A DNA stretch of 64,000 bases, from positions 1-64,000 of the forward strand of contig DATKPC010000014.1 of assembly GCA_035524275.1 (NCBI GenBank), given 5' to 3'. A program made the translations under genes and the position numbers. This document shows, in pieces, positions 26,803 to 35,723 of this stretch (position 1 is its first letter; the number at the start of each line of letters is the position of its first letter). The notes under the pieces were generated by a model. That model saw only the letters and a list, made by a program, of their open reading frames with translations. It made no database searches and was not told where the DNA came from. The DNA is from DATKPC01 sp035524275. GTDB lineage: Bacteria; Pseudomonadota; Gammaproteobacteria; Burkholderiales; Burkholderiaceae_F.

Positions 26803-28598
26803 GGGTTGTCCACCTCGACGAACTCGTCGCGCGTGATCGAGATGCAGTTGACGGGGCAGGCGCGGAAGCAGGCGCCGCATCGGATGCATTCGTTGTTGTC
26901 GATCCAGATCGCGCCGACCTGGTTCCATTCGCGCGCCTCCCGCAGGCCGCCGTAGCTGCCGTCCGCAAGCACCTCGACGCCCTGGACGAGCTTGATGCAG
27001 TTGCGCGGCGCAACCTCGATGCACGCGCGGCAATAGATGCAGCGATCGACGTCGATCCGGTAATGCAGGTTGCACAGGTAGCAGCGGCGCGACTCCTGCA
27101 GCGCGAGCGGCGCGTCGAGGCCGAGCTCGACTTCCGGCTGGCGACTGCCGAGCCGGTCGTGCAGCGGCGCGGTCGGCATCGCCTGCCGCGGAATGAAATC
27201 GTAGGCACGCTCGCGCTGCGGCGACGCGACCGGAACGATCTGCACGACGCGCTGGCGGCGCGGCGCGCCCATCAGCCATGCATCGAGGCGCCGCGCGGCC
27301 TCGCGGCCGCGGCCGACGGCTTCGACGACGGTCGTGGGGCCGGTGACGAAGTCGCCGCAGGCGAACAGCCCGCGGATCGATGTCATGCCGTCGTCGCCGA
27401 TCCGCACGTTGTGCCAGCGGTCCAGATCGACGGCGACGTCGAGGAAGTCGTTGACGGTCTTCTGCCCGATCGCGACGAGCAGCGTATCGCAGGGCTCGAC
27501 GAACTCCGAGCCGTCGATGGGAATGGCAATCCGGCGCCCCCCGTCGCGCCAGCCGCCGAGCCGGTTCTGCACGAATTCGACGCCGGCAAGGCGCCCGGCG
27601 TCGTCGAGCACGATCCCGACCGGCGTGCGCAGGCCCTTGATGCGCACGCCCTCGCGCTTCGCCTCGAAGATCTCCTCCTTCGTGACCGGGATGTATTCCT
27701 CCGCGGTACGGATGTGGATCGTCACCTCCTGCGCGCCCAGGCGCGCGGCCACCCGTGCGCAGTCGAGCGCCGTGAACCCTGCGCCGACGACGGCGACGCG
27801 GCGACGCACGCTGCGGCTTTCTCCGCGGTGCAGGGCCATCAGGAACGGCAATCCGTGCTCGATGTCGGGGCAGGACGTGGCCGGATCGATCGTTGCGCCG
27901 CCGCCGCGCGACGGCAGCGGCAGCGGCAGCGGGGCCATGCACCCGGCCGCCAGCAGGACGGCGTCGTGCGCCTTCAGGAGCAGGCCGAGGCGGACGTCCC
28001 CGGGCCCGTTTCCTATGCCCTGGCCCGGGCGCAACTCGACGCCCAGCCGCAATGCGTTGTGCAGTTCGAATTCCAGGATGTCCCGCGGCAGGCGGAATTC
28101 GGGAATCCCGTAGCGCAGCATGCCGCCGACATGGCGTTCGCGCTCGTAAAGGTAGACGTCGTGGCCGAGCACGGAAAGGTCGTGCGCCGCCGCGACGCCC
28201 GCGGGTCCGGCGCCGACGATCGCGATCTTCTTCCCGGTCGGTGCATAGAGGCGCTCGGTGATCCGATGCCCGTCGTGCTTGAGGTCGGCGGCGGAGCGCT
28301 TGAGATTGCAGATCGCGACGGACTCGCCGTTGCCGGCCCAGCCGTGCCGGCACGCCGTCTCGCAGGGACGGGAGCAGATGCGTCCGAGCACGCCGGGCAG
28401 GACGTTGGCCGCGCGATTGATCTCGTAGGCCTCGCCGTGGCGTCCTTCGGAAATCGCGCGGATATATGCGGGCACGTTGGTGCCCGCCGGGCACGCGGCC
28501 TGGCACGGAATGTTCTGGTTGACCCAGCCGACGTCGCGCGGGTCGTTGGAATGCATTTCCGCCGGCGGCTGCACCGCATCGAACCGCCGGCTTGGCAT
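26799..28598 (-). CDS. GltD-like FAD/NAD(P) oxidoreductase with N- and C-terminal Fe-S domains
   Basis: About 599 residues from the ATG at 28598. The N-terminal Fer4_20-type domain has CQAACPAGTNVPAYI and RICSRPCETACRHG. The FAD loop is IVGAGPAGVAAAHDL and the NAD(P) loop VVGAGFTALDCARVAARLG. The C-terminus adds a ferredoxin with two [4Fe-4S] motifs (CIYCRACIEVAPRNC and CIRCGACFRACPVNC) preceded by an extra CYLC. This architecture is shared with the GltD/NfnB-like electron-transfer subunit of 2-oxoglutarate:NADP+ oxidoreductase described in the betaproteobacterium Azoarcus evansii (KorABC). A role moving electrons between the oxidoreductase, ferredoxin and NADP is therefore likely. First gene of the operon. 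An in-frame GTG lies slightly upstream of the chosen ATG. Confidence 0.88.
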   Translation of the reverse strand: MPSRRFDAVQPPAEMHSNDPRDVGWVNQNIPCQAACPAGTNVPAYIRAISEGRHGEAYEINRAANVLPGVLGRICSRPCETACRHGWAGNGESVAICNLKRSAADLKHDGHRITERLYAPTGKKIAIVGAGPAGVAAAHDLSVLGHDVYLYERERHVGGMLRYGIPEFRLPRDILEFELHNALRLGVELRPGQGIGNGPGDVRLGLLLKAHDAVLLAAGCMAPLPLPLPSRGGGATIDPATSCPDIEHGLPFLMALHRGESRSVRRRVAVVGAGFTALDCARVAARLGAQEVTIHIRTAEEYIPVTKEEIFEAKREGVRIKGLRTPVGIVLDDAGRLAGVEFVQNRLGGWRDGGRRIAIPIDGSEFVEPCDTLLVAIGQKTVNDFLDVAVDLDRWHNVRIGDDGMTSIRGLFACGDFVTGPTTVVEAVGRGREAARRLDAWLMGAPRRQRVVQIVPVASPQRERAYDFIPRQAMPTAPLHDRLGSRQPEVELGLDAPLALQESRRCYLCNLHYRIDVDRCIYCRACIEVAPRNCIKLVQGVEVLADGSYGGLREAREWNQVGAIWIDNNECIRCGACFRACPVNCISITRDEFVEVDNP

Positions 28599-29179
28599 CG
28601 AGACCGACACGAAGGCCCTCCCCCGCAAGCGGAGCGTGGCGCGCGGCCTCCCGCGTCGACATCGCGCGTGGCCGAGCCGACGCACCGGCCGCCCTCACTT
28701 CAAGCCATCAAGAAACCTTGGGGGATCTTCACGCGGAACGCGGCGGCCCAGGCTGATCGAGGTCAAGCGCCGCATCGCGCCGTGGCTTCGGCGCCGCGGG
28801 CAGCCTCCCGAGCCGTTTCCGAGTTCGTCGATATCGCCGAACTCCATTGCTCCATCGAGGCCGGTTCCTTCGAGGCCGCCGTTTCCTGAAGGTTCGCGGC
28901 CGTTCGCTCGGTTCGACGGCTCAGGGCCTGGTTCGCCTTCGCGATCTGGTCGATGCGCGCGAGCCGAACGTCGCGGTCCGGATCTGCTGCTGGGGAGTTC
29001 CCGCCGCGGCTCGCCGCGGGACTCACGCTCGGAAGTTGAACGGGTCGCGGCGCCGGGCCAAAAGTTCACCGCTCGTGGACATGCCGCAGCGCTCGCGTGC
29101 ATCAGCTTGTGCACCACGAGACTTCGGCCTCTTGTTGATTGGCTCGAATCCTGAACGGAAACAAGCGCTTAAGCAGGAG
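28599..29179. other. Gene-poor stretch between the oxidoreductase operon and tRNA-Ala
   Basis: Apart from the chemoreceptor remnant listed separately, no convincing gene was seen. Open frames here have no recognisable domain and coincide with GC-rich shadow frames. A weak FNR-like site (CTGAT-CGAG-GTCAA, 28753-28766) lies about 155 bases before the operon start; it has one mismatch in a half-site and may be chance. The region should hold the operon promoter. Confidence 0.5.
28763..29026 (-). pseudogene. Remnant of a methyl-accepting chemotaxis protein signalling domain
   Basis: An open frame of 87 codons contains ANQALSRRTERTAANLQETAAS followed by SMEQWSSAISTNSETAREAA. This aligns with the chemoreceptor segment that reads NLDLSSRTEEQASSLQQTAASMEELTSAVEQSADNARQAD in the intact chemoreceptor of this window. 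Four residues (KEPA) are inserted between the two matching blocks. The membrane, HAMP and hairpin-tip regions are absent on both sides, so it cannot be a working receptor. I read it as a decayed fragment left by deletion or recombination. It could instead be a small coiled-coil protein, but nothing supports expression. Confidence 0.6.
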
Positions 29180-29255
<76 letters not shown>

Positions 29256-29386
29256 GGAGCCGGACATTGTACGTGGTCGCGATCCGCGCTTCAAGCCGGC
29301 AGGCCGGCCCCACGCGCGCGACGCGGGTCGCCCGGAAGTAGCCCGCAGTAGACTTCGCGCCGACCTGCGACTCCCACGATCGAGAC

Positions 29387-29440
29387 CTGGGTTACGACAT
29401 TGCCATGGGTTACGACACTGCCATGGGTTACGACACTGCC
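29387..29440 (+). repeat. 18-base tandem repeat (three units) across a start codon
   Basis: Three head-to-tail 18-base units cover 29387-29404, 29405-29422 and 29423-29440. Units two and three are identical (ATGGGTTACGACACTGCC); the first differs at two positions and begins CTG. Each unit is six codons (MGYDTA), so the repeat stays in frame and duplicates the start codon of the hydrolase gene. Confidence 0.9.
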
Positions 29441-30271
29441 TTCTACGAGCGCGAATACGACGCGCGCGCGGCGATTCCGGATCACCCGCAGATCTTTGCG
29501 CGCTGGGCCGACCAGGCCGCCGCGACGCGGCGCCTGCGGCCGTGCCTTCTCGACTTGCCGTATGGCGACACCACCGCCGAGCGACTCGACCTGTTTCCAG
29601 CGCGGTCGGACTGCGCGCCTCTGTTCGTCTTCATTCACGGCGGCTACTGGCGCTCGCTCGACAAGTCCGATTTTTCCTGGATGGCGCCGCCGCTGGTAGC
29701 GCATTCCGTCTCGGTCGCCCTTTTGAACTACGGGCTTGCGCCGCAAACGCCGATGGAGGACATCGTCCGCCAGGTGCTTCGAGCCATCGCGTATCTCTAT
29801 CGAAATGCGGACCGTCTCGGCTTCGACCCGGAGCGGATCGTCGTCGGCGGACATTCCGCGGGCGGGCACCTGGCGGCGATGGCCATGGCCGCGCTCTGGC
29901 CGATCCACGGCAGCGACCTCCCGGCCCGCCTCGTCAAGGGCGGATTTGCCGTCAGCGGCCTGTGCGACCTGGAGCCGCTGGTCCATGCACCCTTTGTCAA
30001 TCGCGACCTGCGGCTGGACGCGAAGCGCGCGCGGCGTCTTTCGCCGGCGGACATGCCGGCAAGCCACGATGCGCCGCTCGTGACCGCCGTGGGCGGCAAG
30101 GAATCGGGCGAGTTCCGGCGCCAGTCGATGCTCATCGGGCATCGCTGGCCGCGGAACCTGTCGCGCCACATCGAGATGCCCGGCTGCAACCATCTCGACA
30201 TCTGCGACGAGGTCGCAAACCCCGACGGCCCGCTGTTCTCCGCGCTGCTGCAACTGGTCCGCGGAGCCTGA
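29405..30271 (+). CDS. Alpha/beta hydrolase, kynurenine formamidase (arylformamidase)-like
   Basis: This protein of about 288 residues has an alpha/beta-hydrolase fold. It contains the oxyanion motif HGGYW, the nucleophile elbow GHSAGGHLA and a C-terminal His in PGCNHLDI; the catalytic Asp is probably in the preceding region. HGGYW plus GHSAGGH is typical of the arylformamidase group that hydrolyses N-formylkynurenine, but other esters or amides are possible and no kynurenine genes lie nearby. Both ATG codons (29405 and 29423) sit inside an 18-base tandem repeat and neither has a clear Shine-Dalgarno site, so the true start is uncertain by six residues. Confidence 0.85.
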   Translation: MGYDTAMGYDTAFYEREYDARAAIPDHPQIFARWADQAAATRRLRPCLLDLPYGDTTAERLDLFPARSDCAPLFVFIHGGYWRSLDKSDFSWMAPPLVAHSVSVALLNYGLAPQTPMEDIVRQVLRAIAYLYRNADRLGFDPERIVVGGHSAGGHLAAMAMAALWPIHGSDLPARLVKGGFAVSGLCDLEPLVHAPFVNRDLRLDAKRARRLSPADMPASHDAPLVTAVGGKESGEFRRQSMLIGHRWPRNLSRHIEMPGCNHLDICDEVANPDGPLFSALLQLVRGA

Positions 30272-30413
30272 CGCGCCGGCGACGCGGGTGGCGCGCGCGG
30301 GGACCTGGCCGCGCATCGGACGCGGGGATCAGCCACGCGGCTTCGCCCGGATGGGTGATGCCGCCGCGCCCGGCAGACTCCGTCGCCGCCCGGTTGCGCG
30401 CATACTCGGCGCC

Positions 30414-31148
30414 ATGTCTCGACGCGCCCTCGCCCCGCTTTTCCTCATCGCGGCGACGGCCGCCAGCGTGCCCGCGCTCGCCGCAGGCCTGCAGATCGAC
30501 GGCCTGCAGAACCTTTCACAGCACGACTATCGCCTCCTCGACGAGGACCTCGGCGCCGCGTTGTCGTACAAGCCGCTGGCGCCGGGCGAGCCGCTCGGCA
30601 TCACGGGGTTCGACGTCGGCGTGGGCCTCACGGCCACGTCGTTGCGCAACACCGACGTCGTGCAGAAGGCGGATACGACCGGCACCGTCTTCGGCACGCT
30701 GCCGCTGCCCACGCTGCACGTCGACAAGGGGCTGCCCTACGACCTCGACGTGGGCCTGTCGGTCGCGAAGGCGCCGCATTCGAACGTCACGCTTTTCGGC
30801 GGCGAGCTGCGCTGGGCCCTGCTCAGCGGAGACGTCGCGCTGCCGTCCGTCTCGCTGCGCGGCGCGGCGACGCAGCTCGATGGCGTGGGCCAGCTCAAGT
30901 TTTCGACGCAGAGCATCGACATATCGGTCTCGAAGGGATTCCTCGTCGCAACGCCCTATGGCGGCGTCGGCGAGGTCTGGATCCACAGCACGCCGCAGGG
31001 CATCGCGACGCTGTCTTCGGAAACGTTCGCGAAGACGCGGGTGTTCGCCGGCGTCGACTTCCATTTCGGGATCTTCAGCGCCGACCTCGAGCTCGACGAG
31101 GTGGGTTCCGTACCGAGCTACGGCGCCAAGGTCGGCCTGCGGTTCTAG
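30414..31148 (+). CDS. Exported beta-rich protein, probable outer-membrane protein
   Basis: This 244-residue protein has a clear signal peptide (MSRRALAPLFLIAATAAS..ALAA). The rest alternates short polar and hydrophobic strands rich in Gly, Ser and Thr and ends GAKVGLRF, with a C-terminal Phe as in many outer-membrane barrels. Similar sequences are usually annotated only as hypothetical. No function is proposed. It is preceded by the hydrolase gene (142 bases) and convergent with the CysB-like regulator. Confidence 0.8.
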   Translation: MSRRALAPLFLIAATAASVPALAAGLQIDGLQNLSQHDYRLLDEDLGAALSYKPLAPGEPLGITGFDVGVGLTATSLRNTDVVQKADTTGTVFGTLPLPTLHVDKGLPYDLDVGLSVAKAPHSNVTLFGGELRWALLSGDVALPSVSLRGAATQLDGVGQLKFSTQSIDISVSKGFLVATPYGGVGEVWIHSTPQGIATLSSETFAKTRVFAGVDFHFGIFSADLELDEVGSVPSYGAKVGLRF

Positions 31149-31271
31149 GAATCCACGCGGCGAACGGCTGGCGTGCCACCGATCGACCCGGCCCGCGCGA
31201 GCGAGCGCGGAGTGCGTTCCGGTGCGCCGGCTCCTCGGACCGGACAGGCCGTCCCGGAGATGGGCGGCCGC

Positions 31272-32201
31272 CTACCCGTGGAATACCTCGTCGAGGCGGC
31301 GCTTGTCCCAGCCGGGCGCGAGCAGGCCGATGAAGTCGTAGACGAACCCGCGCAGGTAGGCGCCGTCCTTGACCGCGAGGCGCGTCGTATTGCGGCCGAA
31401 CAGGTGTCCGCAGGGCAGGACGATCAGCCCGTCGCGCTCCGGATCGACCGCGACGCCGGCGATGATCCCGACGCCGATCCCCGCGCGCACATAGGTCTTG
31501 ATGACGTCGGCGTCGACGGCCTCGAGCACGATCGACGGTTCGATCGCCGCCGCGGCGAACGCGGAATCGACGCGGCTGCGCCCGGCGAAATGGGTTTCGT
31601 ACGTCACCAGCGGATGGCGCGCGACGTCGTTCAGGTGCAGGCGTCCCGGATGGGCCTGGAAGCGGGCCAGCGGATGGCCCGGCGGCGCAATCAGGACGTG
31701 CTGCCATTCGTAGACGGGAATGGTCTTCAACCCGGGCGCCTCGGCGAGCGATTCGGTGGCGACGCCGATGTCGGCCTGTCCGCTGGCGACCAGGTTCACG
31801 ATCTGCGGCGGCGACGACTCCAGCAACTTCAGCCGCACCTGCGGATAGCGCTTCACGAACTTCTGCACGACGTCCGGCAGCACGTACCGGGCCTGGGTGT
31901 GCGTCGTGGCGATCCGCAGCGTGCCTTCGGGGCTCGCCGCGAAGTCGCGCGCGAGCTTTTTCAGGTTGTCGATCTCCTCCATGATCCGCTCGGCCGCGCT
32001 CAGGACCTGCTGGCCCGGCGGCGTCAGCCCGAGGATCCGCTTGCCGTGACGCGCGAAGATCGAGACGCCGAGTTCCTCCTCCAGTTCGATGATCGCCTTG
32101 GAGACGCCCGGCTGCGACGTATGCAGCGCGCGGGCCGCAAGCGTCAGATTGAGCTTGTTCCGGGCGGCCTCGCGAAGGAAGCGGAACTGTTGGAGGTTCA
32201 T
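31272..32201 (-). CDS. LysR-type regulator of the CysB/Cbl group
   Basis: This 309-residue regulator starts MNLQQFRFLREAARNKLNLTLAARALHTSQPGVSKAIIELEEELG. That is the CysB-type winged helix-turn-helix, followed by an inducer-binding domain containing ATTHTQARYVLP and THFAGRS, the positions that bind N-acetylserine or sulfate-related anions in CysB/Cbl. CysB-family proteins activate sulfate assimilation and organosulfur genes. No sulfur-assimilation gene is adjacent, so its targets are elsewhere or include the divergent nrdJ, from which it is separated by 115 bases. Confidence 0.9.
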   Translation of the reverse strand: MNLQQFRFLREAARNKLNLTLAARALHTSQPGVSKAIIELEEELGVSIFARHGKRILGLTPPGQQVLSAAERIMEEIDNLKKLARDFAASPEGTLRIATTHTQARYVLPDVVQKFVKRYPQVRLKLLESSPPQIVNLVASGQADIGVATESLAEAPGLKTIPVYEWQHVLIAPPGHPLARFQAHPGRLHLNDVARHPLVTYETHFAGRSRVDSAFAAAAIEPSIVLEAVDADVIKTYVRAGIGVGIIAGVAVDPERDGLIVLPCGHLFGRNTTRLAVKDGAYLRGFVYDFIGLLAPGWDKRRLDEVFHG

Positions 32202-32283
32202 CGGCGGCCAGTATAGGGGAGGCGGTAGGGTGTTCCCGCCATTTTCCGCGGGCCGGATTCGCGCATCCGCCGGCGCCTGTTCC

Positions 32284-32289
32284 TATAAT
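32284..32289 (+). promoter_or_regulatory. Candidate -10 element upstream of nrdJ
   Basis: A perfect TATAAT lies 28 bases before the nrdJ ATG within otherwise GC-rich DNA. No good -35 hexamer is seen at 17-base spacing, so the promoter would be activator-dependent or extended. The leader to the ATG is short and holds no B12 riboswitch. Confidence 0.45.
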
Positions 32290-32316
32290 CGGGTTACCAC
32301 GTGGAGTCCCCCAGCG

Positions 32317-35160
32317 ATGAAACTCGAAACCCCGCAGCAACTTCTCGGCGACCAGCAGATCTCGATCGACGTCCTTCTCGAGAAGTACGCGAAGGGCGAC
32401 GAGCGAACGGCCGACGACGTGCGGCGCCGGGTCGCGCGCGGACTCGCGGCGGTCGAAGCGCCGGAGGTGCGCGCCGAATGGGAGCGGCGGTTCCACGAGG
32501 CGATGACCGAAGGCTTCATCCCGGGCGGACGCGTCAACTCGGCGGCGGGCACGGGCATCGCGGCGACGCTCATCAACTGTTTTGTCCAGCCCGTCGGCGA
32601 TGCGATTTCCGGCGGCACGCCGACGATGCCCTCGATCTACCACGCGCTGAACCAGGCCGCGGAGACGATGCGGCGCGGGGGCGGCGTCGGCTACGACTTC
32701 TCGCTGATCCGTCCGCGCGGCGCGCGCGTGCACGGCACGCAATCGAGGGCGAGCGGGCCGCTCAGCTACATGCGCGTCTTCGACAAGAGCTGCGAGACGC
32801 TGGAATCGGCGGGCGCCCGGCGCGGCGCGCAAATGGGCATGATGCGTTGCGACCACCCGGACATCGAGGACTTCATCGACGCGAAGCGCGACGGATCGCT
32901 GACCAACTTCAACATGTCGGTTGCCGTGACGGATGCGTTCATGCAGGCCGTCGAAGCCGATGCCGAGATCGACCTGTGGCACGAGGCCGAGCCCTTCGAC
33001 CTGTCGACGGCGCAGCGCCGCGACCGCGGCTGGGTCTACCGCAAGGTGCGCGCCCGCACGCTGTTCGACCGCATCATGCGCTCGACCTACAACCACGCGG
33101 AACCCGGCGTCATCTTCATCGATCGCATCAACCAGGACAACAACCTCTCGTACTGCGAGACGATTGCCGCGACGAACCCCTGCGGCGAGCAGCCGCTGCC
33201 GCCCTACGGCTGCTGCTGCCTCGGCTCCATCGACCTGACGCGCTTCGTGAGCGATCCGTTCGGCAGCGGCGCCGCGTTCGACTTCGAGCGCTATGCGGCC
33301 GTCGTGCGGGTCGCCGTTCGCGGGCTCGACAACGTGCTGGATGCGACCCTCTGGCCGCTGGCGGAGCAGCAGGTCGAGGCACGCAACAAGCGGCGCGTGG
33401 GCCTCGGCTTCACCGGGCTGGGCAATGCGCTCACGATGCTCAACCTGCGCTACGACTCGTCGCCGGCGCGGGCCATGGCGGCGCGGATCGCCGCGACGAT
33501 GCGCGACGTCGCCTACGACGCGTCGGTCGATCTGGCCGCCGAAAAGGGCGCCTTCCCGCTGTTCGACGCGGAGCGTTACCTGGCGGCGCCGCACGCGGCC
33601 TCGCGACTTCCGGAAGCCACGAAGGAGCGCATCCGGCAGCACGGAATCCGAAACTCGCACCTGATGTCGATCGCACCGACCGGGACGATCTCGATCGCGT
33701 TTGCCGGCAACGCCTCCGGCGGCATCGAGCCGACGTTTTCCTGGACGTACATCCGCAAGAAGCGCATGCCGGACGGAACGCGGCAGGAGTACGAGGTCGA
33801 GGACTACGCGTACCGGCTCTACCAGCGTCTCGGCGGCGACGTCACGAAGCTGCCGTCGTCGTTCGTGACGGCGCTCGAGATGAAGGCCCGAGACCACCTG
33901 GCGATCATTGCCGCCGTGCAGCCGTACGTCGACGCGGCGGTCAGCAAGACCGTCAACGTGCCGGAGGACTATCCGTTCGATGACTTCCGCGACCTCTACC
34001 TCGAGGCGTGGAAGGCCGGGGTCAAGGGAATCACGACATACCGCCCGAACAACGTCATCGGTTCGGTGCTCGAGGTGCGCAAGGACGCGCCGGCGACGAC
34101 GCCGCAGGACCTGAAGGACGATCCGGACCGCCGCGTCCGCCTCGACTCCGCCCCCCGGCCGGCCCTGGCCAGCCTGAAGTGGCCCGGCAGGCCGGCGCTC
34201 ACGGCGGGAAACATGGCGTGGACGTACATGGTGGAAATCCCGGCGCGCAGCGAATCGTTCGCGATCTTCATCGGCGAGGTCGGATCCCCGCCGCAGCCCT
34301 TCGAGGTCTGGGTCAACGGGGCCGAGCAGCCGAGGGGCCTCGGCGCGATCGCGAAGACGCTGTCGATGGACATGCGGTCGGCGGATCACGCCTGGCTGAA
34401 GATGAAGCTGGACGCCCTCTCGCGGGTGCGAGACGAACAGGGCTTCGCGATCGCGATGCCGCCGGACGGCGAGAACCGCTGGCAGAACGGCGTCGTGGCC
34501 GCATTCGCGAACATCGTCCAGATGCGCTGCGAGCAGCTCGGGACGTTCAAGGACGCGGGCCAGCACCCGACGCCGGTCCTCGACGCGCTGTTCTCGAAGA
34601 AGGAACCGAAGGCGGGCCCGCTGGGCACGATGAGCTGGACCGTGGACATCGAGAATGCCGCGACCGGCGACGACTTCGTGCTCGGCGTGAAGGAACTGAC
34701 GCTCCCGGATGGCAGCCGCCGGCCCTACTCCATCTGGCTCGCCGGCGAATATCCGCGCGCGCTCGACGGTCTGTGCAAGGTGATCTCGCTCGACATGCGC
34801 GTCGTCGATGCGAACTGGATCGGCATGAAGCTGAGGAAGCTCTTGAACTTCGGCGAGCAGAACGGCGAATTCTGGGCGCCGGTGCCGAACGAGGAACGCT
34901 CGAAGCTGTATCCCAGCACCGTCGCGTACATCGCGACGCTGCTGCTGCACCGCTACAAGGTCCTTGGGCTGCTCGACGACGACGGGCGCGCGATCGAATC
35001 GACCGGCATCCTGGCACTGCCGGAACTACGCGTCGTCCACGACCACGAGACCGCGCCGATCAAGGGTCGCGTCTGCCCGAGCTGCCACGCGGCCGCGATG
35101 ATCAAGCGCGACGGGTGCGAGTTCTGCACCGCGTGCGGGTTCACGGGGCAGTGCAGCTGA
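32317..35160 (+). CDS. nrdJ: Adenosylcobalamin-dependent ribonucleotide reductase (class II)
   Basis: This 947-residue enzyme reduces ribonucleotides with adenosylcobalamin and needs no oxygen. The catalytic barrel has the first redox cysteine in LINCFVQP, the substrate/radical motif TNPCGEQPLPPYGCCCLGS and the conserved APTGTIS loop. Two TSCPD-type domains follow (roughly residues 630-710 and 770-850), each with the pattern MxWTxxxEI...KxxSxDMR. A cysteine-rich tail (CPSCHAAAMIKRDGCEFCTACG) likely serves as the redox shuttle or a metal site. Length is typical of the large bacterial class II enzymes. It lets the cell make DNA precursors with or without oxygen, in keeping with the other low-oxygen genes here. 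Confidence 0.95.
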   Translation: MKLETPQQLLGDQQISIDVLLEKYAKGDERTADDVRRRVARGLAAVEAPEVRAEWERRFHEAMTEGFIPGGRVNSAAGTGIAATLINCFVQPVGDAISGGTPTMPSIYHALNQAAETMRRGGGVGYDFSLIRPRGARVHGTQSRASGPLSYMRVFDKSCETLESAGARRGAQMGMMRCDHPDIEDFIDAKRDGSLTNFNMSVAVTDAFMQAVEADAEIDLWHEAEPFDLSTAQRRDRGWVYRKVRARTLFDRIMRSTYNHAEPGVIFIDRINQDNNLSYCETIAATNPCGEQPLPPYGCCCLGSIDLTRFVSDPFGSGAAFDFERYAAVVRVAVRGLDNVLDATLWPLAEQQVEARNKRRVGLGFTGLGNALTMLNLRYDSSPARAMAARIAATMRDVAYDASVDLAAEKGAFPLFDAERYLAAPHAASRLPEATKERIRQHGIRNSHLMSIAPTGTISIAFAGNASGGIEPTFSWTYIRKKRMPDGTRQEYEVEDYAYRLYQRLGGDVTKLPSSFVTALEMKARDHLAIIAAVQPYVDAAVSKTVNVPEDYPFDDFRDLYLEAWKAGVKGITTYRPNNVIGSVLEVRKDAPATTPQDLKDDPDRRVRLDSAPRPALASLKWPGRPALTAGNMAWTYMVEIPARSESFAIFIGEVGSPPQPFEVWVNGAEQPRGLGAIAKTLSMDMRSADHAWLKMKLDALSRVRDEQGFAIAMPPDGENRWQNGVVAAFANIVQMRCEQLGTFKDAGQHPTPVLDALFSKKEPKAGPLGTMSWTVDIENAATGDDFVLGVKELTLPDGSRRPYSIWLAGEYPRALDGLCKVISLDMRVVDANWIGMKLRKLLNFGEQNGEFWAPVPNEERSKLYPSTVAYIATLLLHRYKVLGLLDDDGRAIESTGILALPELRVVHDHETAPIKGRVCPSCHAAAMIKRDGCEFCTACGFTGQCS

Positions 35161-35242
35161 GGTGTCGTTCGCGCTCGGAACGCCCCGCGCCGCCGCGGAA
35201 GCAGCCTTCGCCGCGAACGGCGCACCGTACCGCGGGATCGCC

Positions 35243-35662
35243 TCAGAACCCCAACGACTCGACGATCGCGACCAGGTCCGCGAAGCTCGCCGCTTCGAGT
35301 TTTTTCGCAAGCGCAACCTTGTCCAGGTCGTCGCATGAAAACGCGGTCAGGCTGACCTCGAACGGGAGCTCGCGGATTTCCAGAGGCGACATGAAGCCGA
35401 TGCCGCAGATGTGCGCGAGGCACTTGCGCTCCGGCTCGCTGAGTTCCAGGCCGTGGAAGCGGAGGATTTCCAGGTAGCGCTCCGCGGTGCGGTTGAGCTT
35501 GCCGCTCACCTCCATCGTGTTCTTCTGGCCTTCGGTAAGGATGGCCATCGGCGGCCCGAAGAAGACGCTCGTCTTGCCGACGCGGCGGGTGCGCTCTTCC
35601 GGAGAGAACGCCGGAGCGATTCGGGCGGGAGCGGGTATTTCCGGATCGGGGTCGATGGGCAT
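35243..35662 (-). CDS. Hypothetical protein
   Basis: This open frame of 139 residues has no motif I can name. The first ~35 residues are Pro-rich and probably disordered; the rest (TEGQKNTMEVSGKLNRTAERYLEILRFHG... to ...LVAIVESLGF) looks helical and mixed-charge, with four cysteines, two of them in ERKCLAHICG. It is on the same strand as, and 62 bases beyond the 3' end of, the redox-module cytochrome gene. It is supported as coding by a continuous frame with protein-like composition, but function is unknown. Confidence 0.6.
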   Translation of the reverse strand: MPIDPDPEIPAPARIAPAFSPEERTRRVGKTSVFFGPPMAILTEGQKNTMEVSGKLNRTAERYLEILRFHGLELSEPERKCLAHICGIGFMSPLEIRELPFEVSLTAFSCDDLDKVALAKKLEAASFADLVAIVESLGF

Positions 35663-35723
35663 GGCCGGGAAGCTTCGTGGGGGTCGCGGCTCCGGGAGCC
35701 TGGCGGCGGAAGGACGCGTCCGG

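Noticed and set aside
28753..28766. A second FNR-like site before the 2-oxoacid oxidoreductase operon
   Set aside because: The left half-site is CTGAT, it is distant from the start codon, and it lies next to the degenerate MCP frame; kept only as a remark.
32202..32316. A cobalamin riboswitch controlling nrdJ
   Set aside because: The region is too short and no B12-box-like sequence or matching stems were seen.
31075..34950. An open frame of about 1290 codons opposite nrdJ
   Set aside because: The composition is shadow-like (Arg, Asp, His, Val) and the plus strand carries a complete class II reductase.
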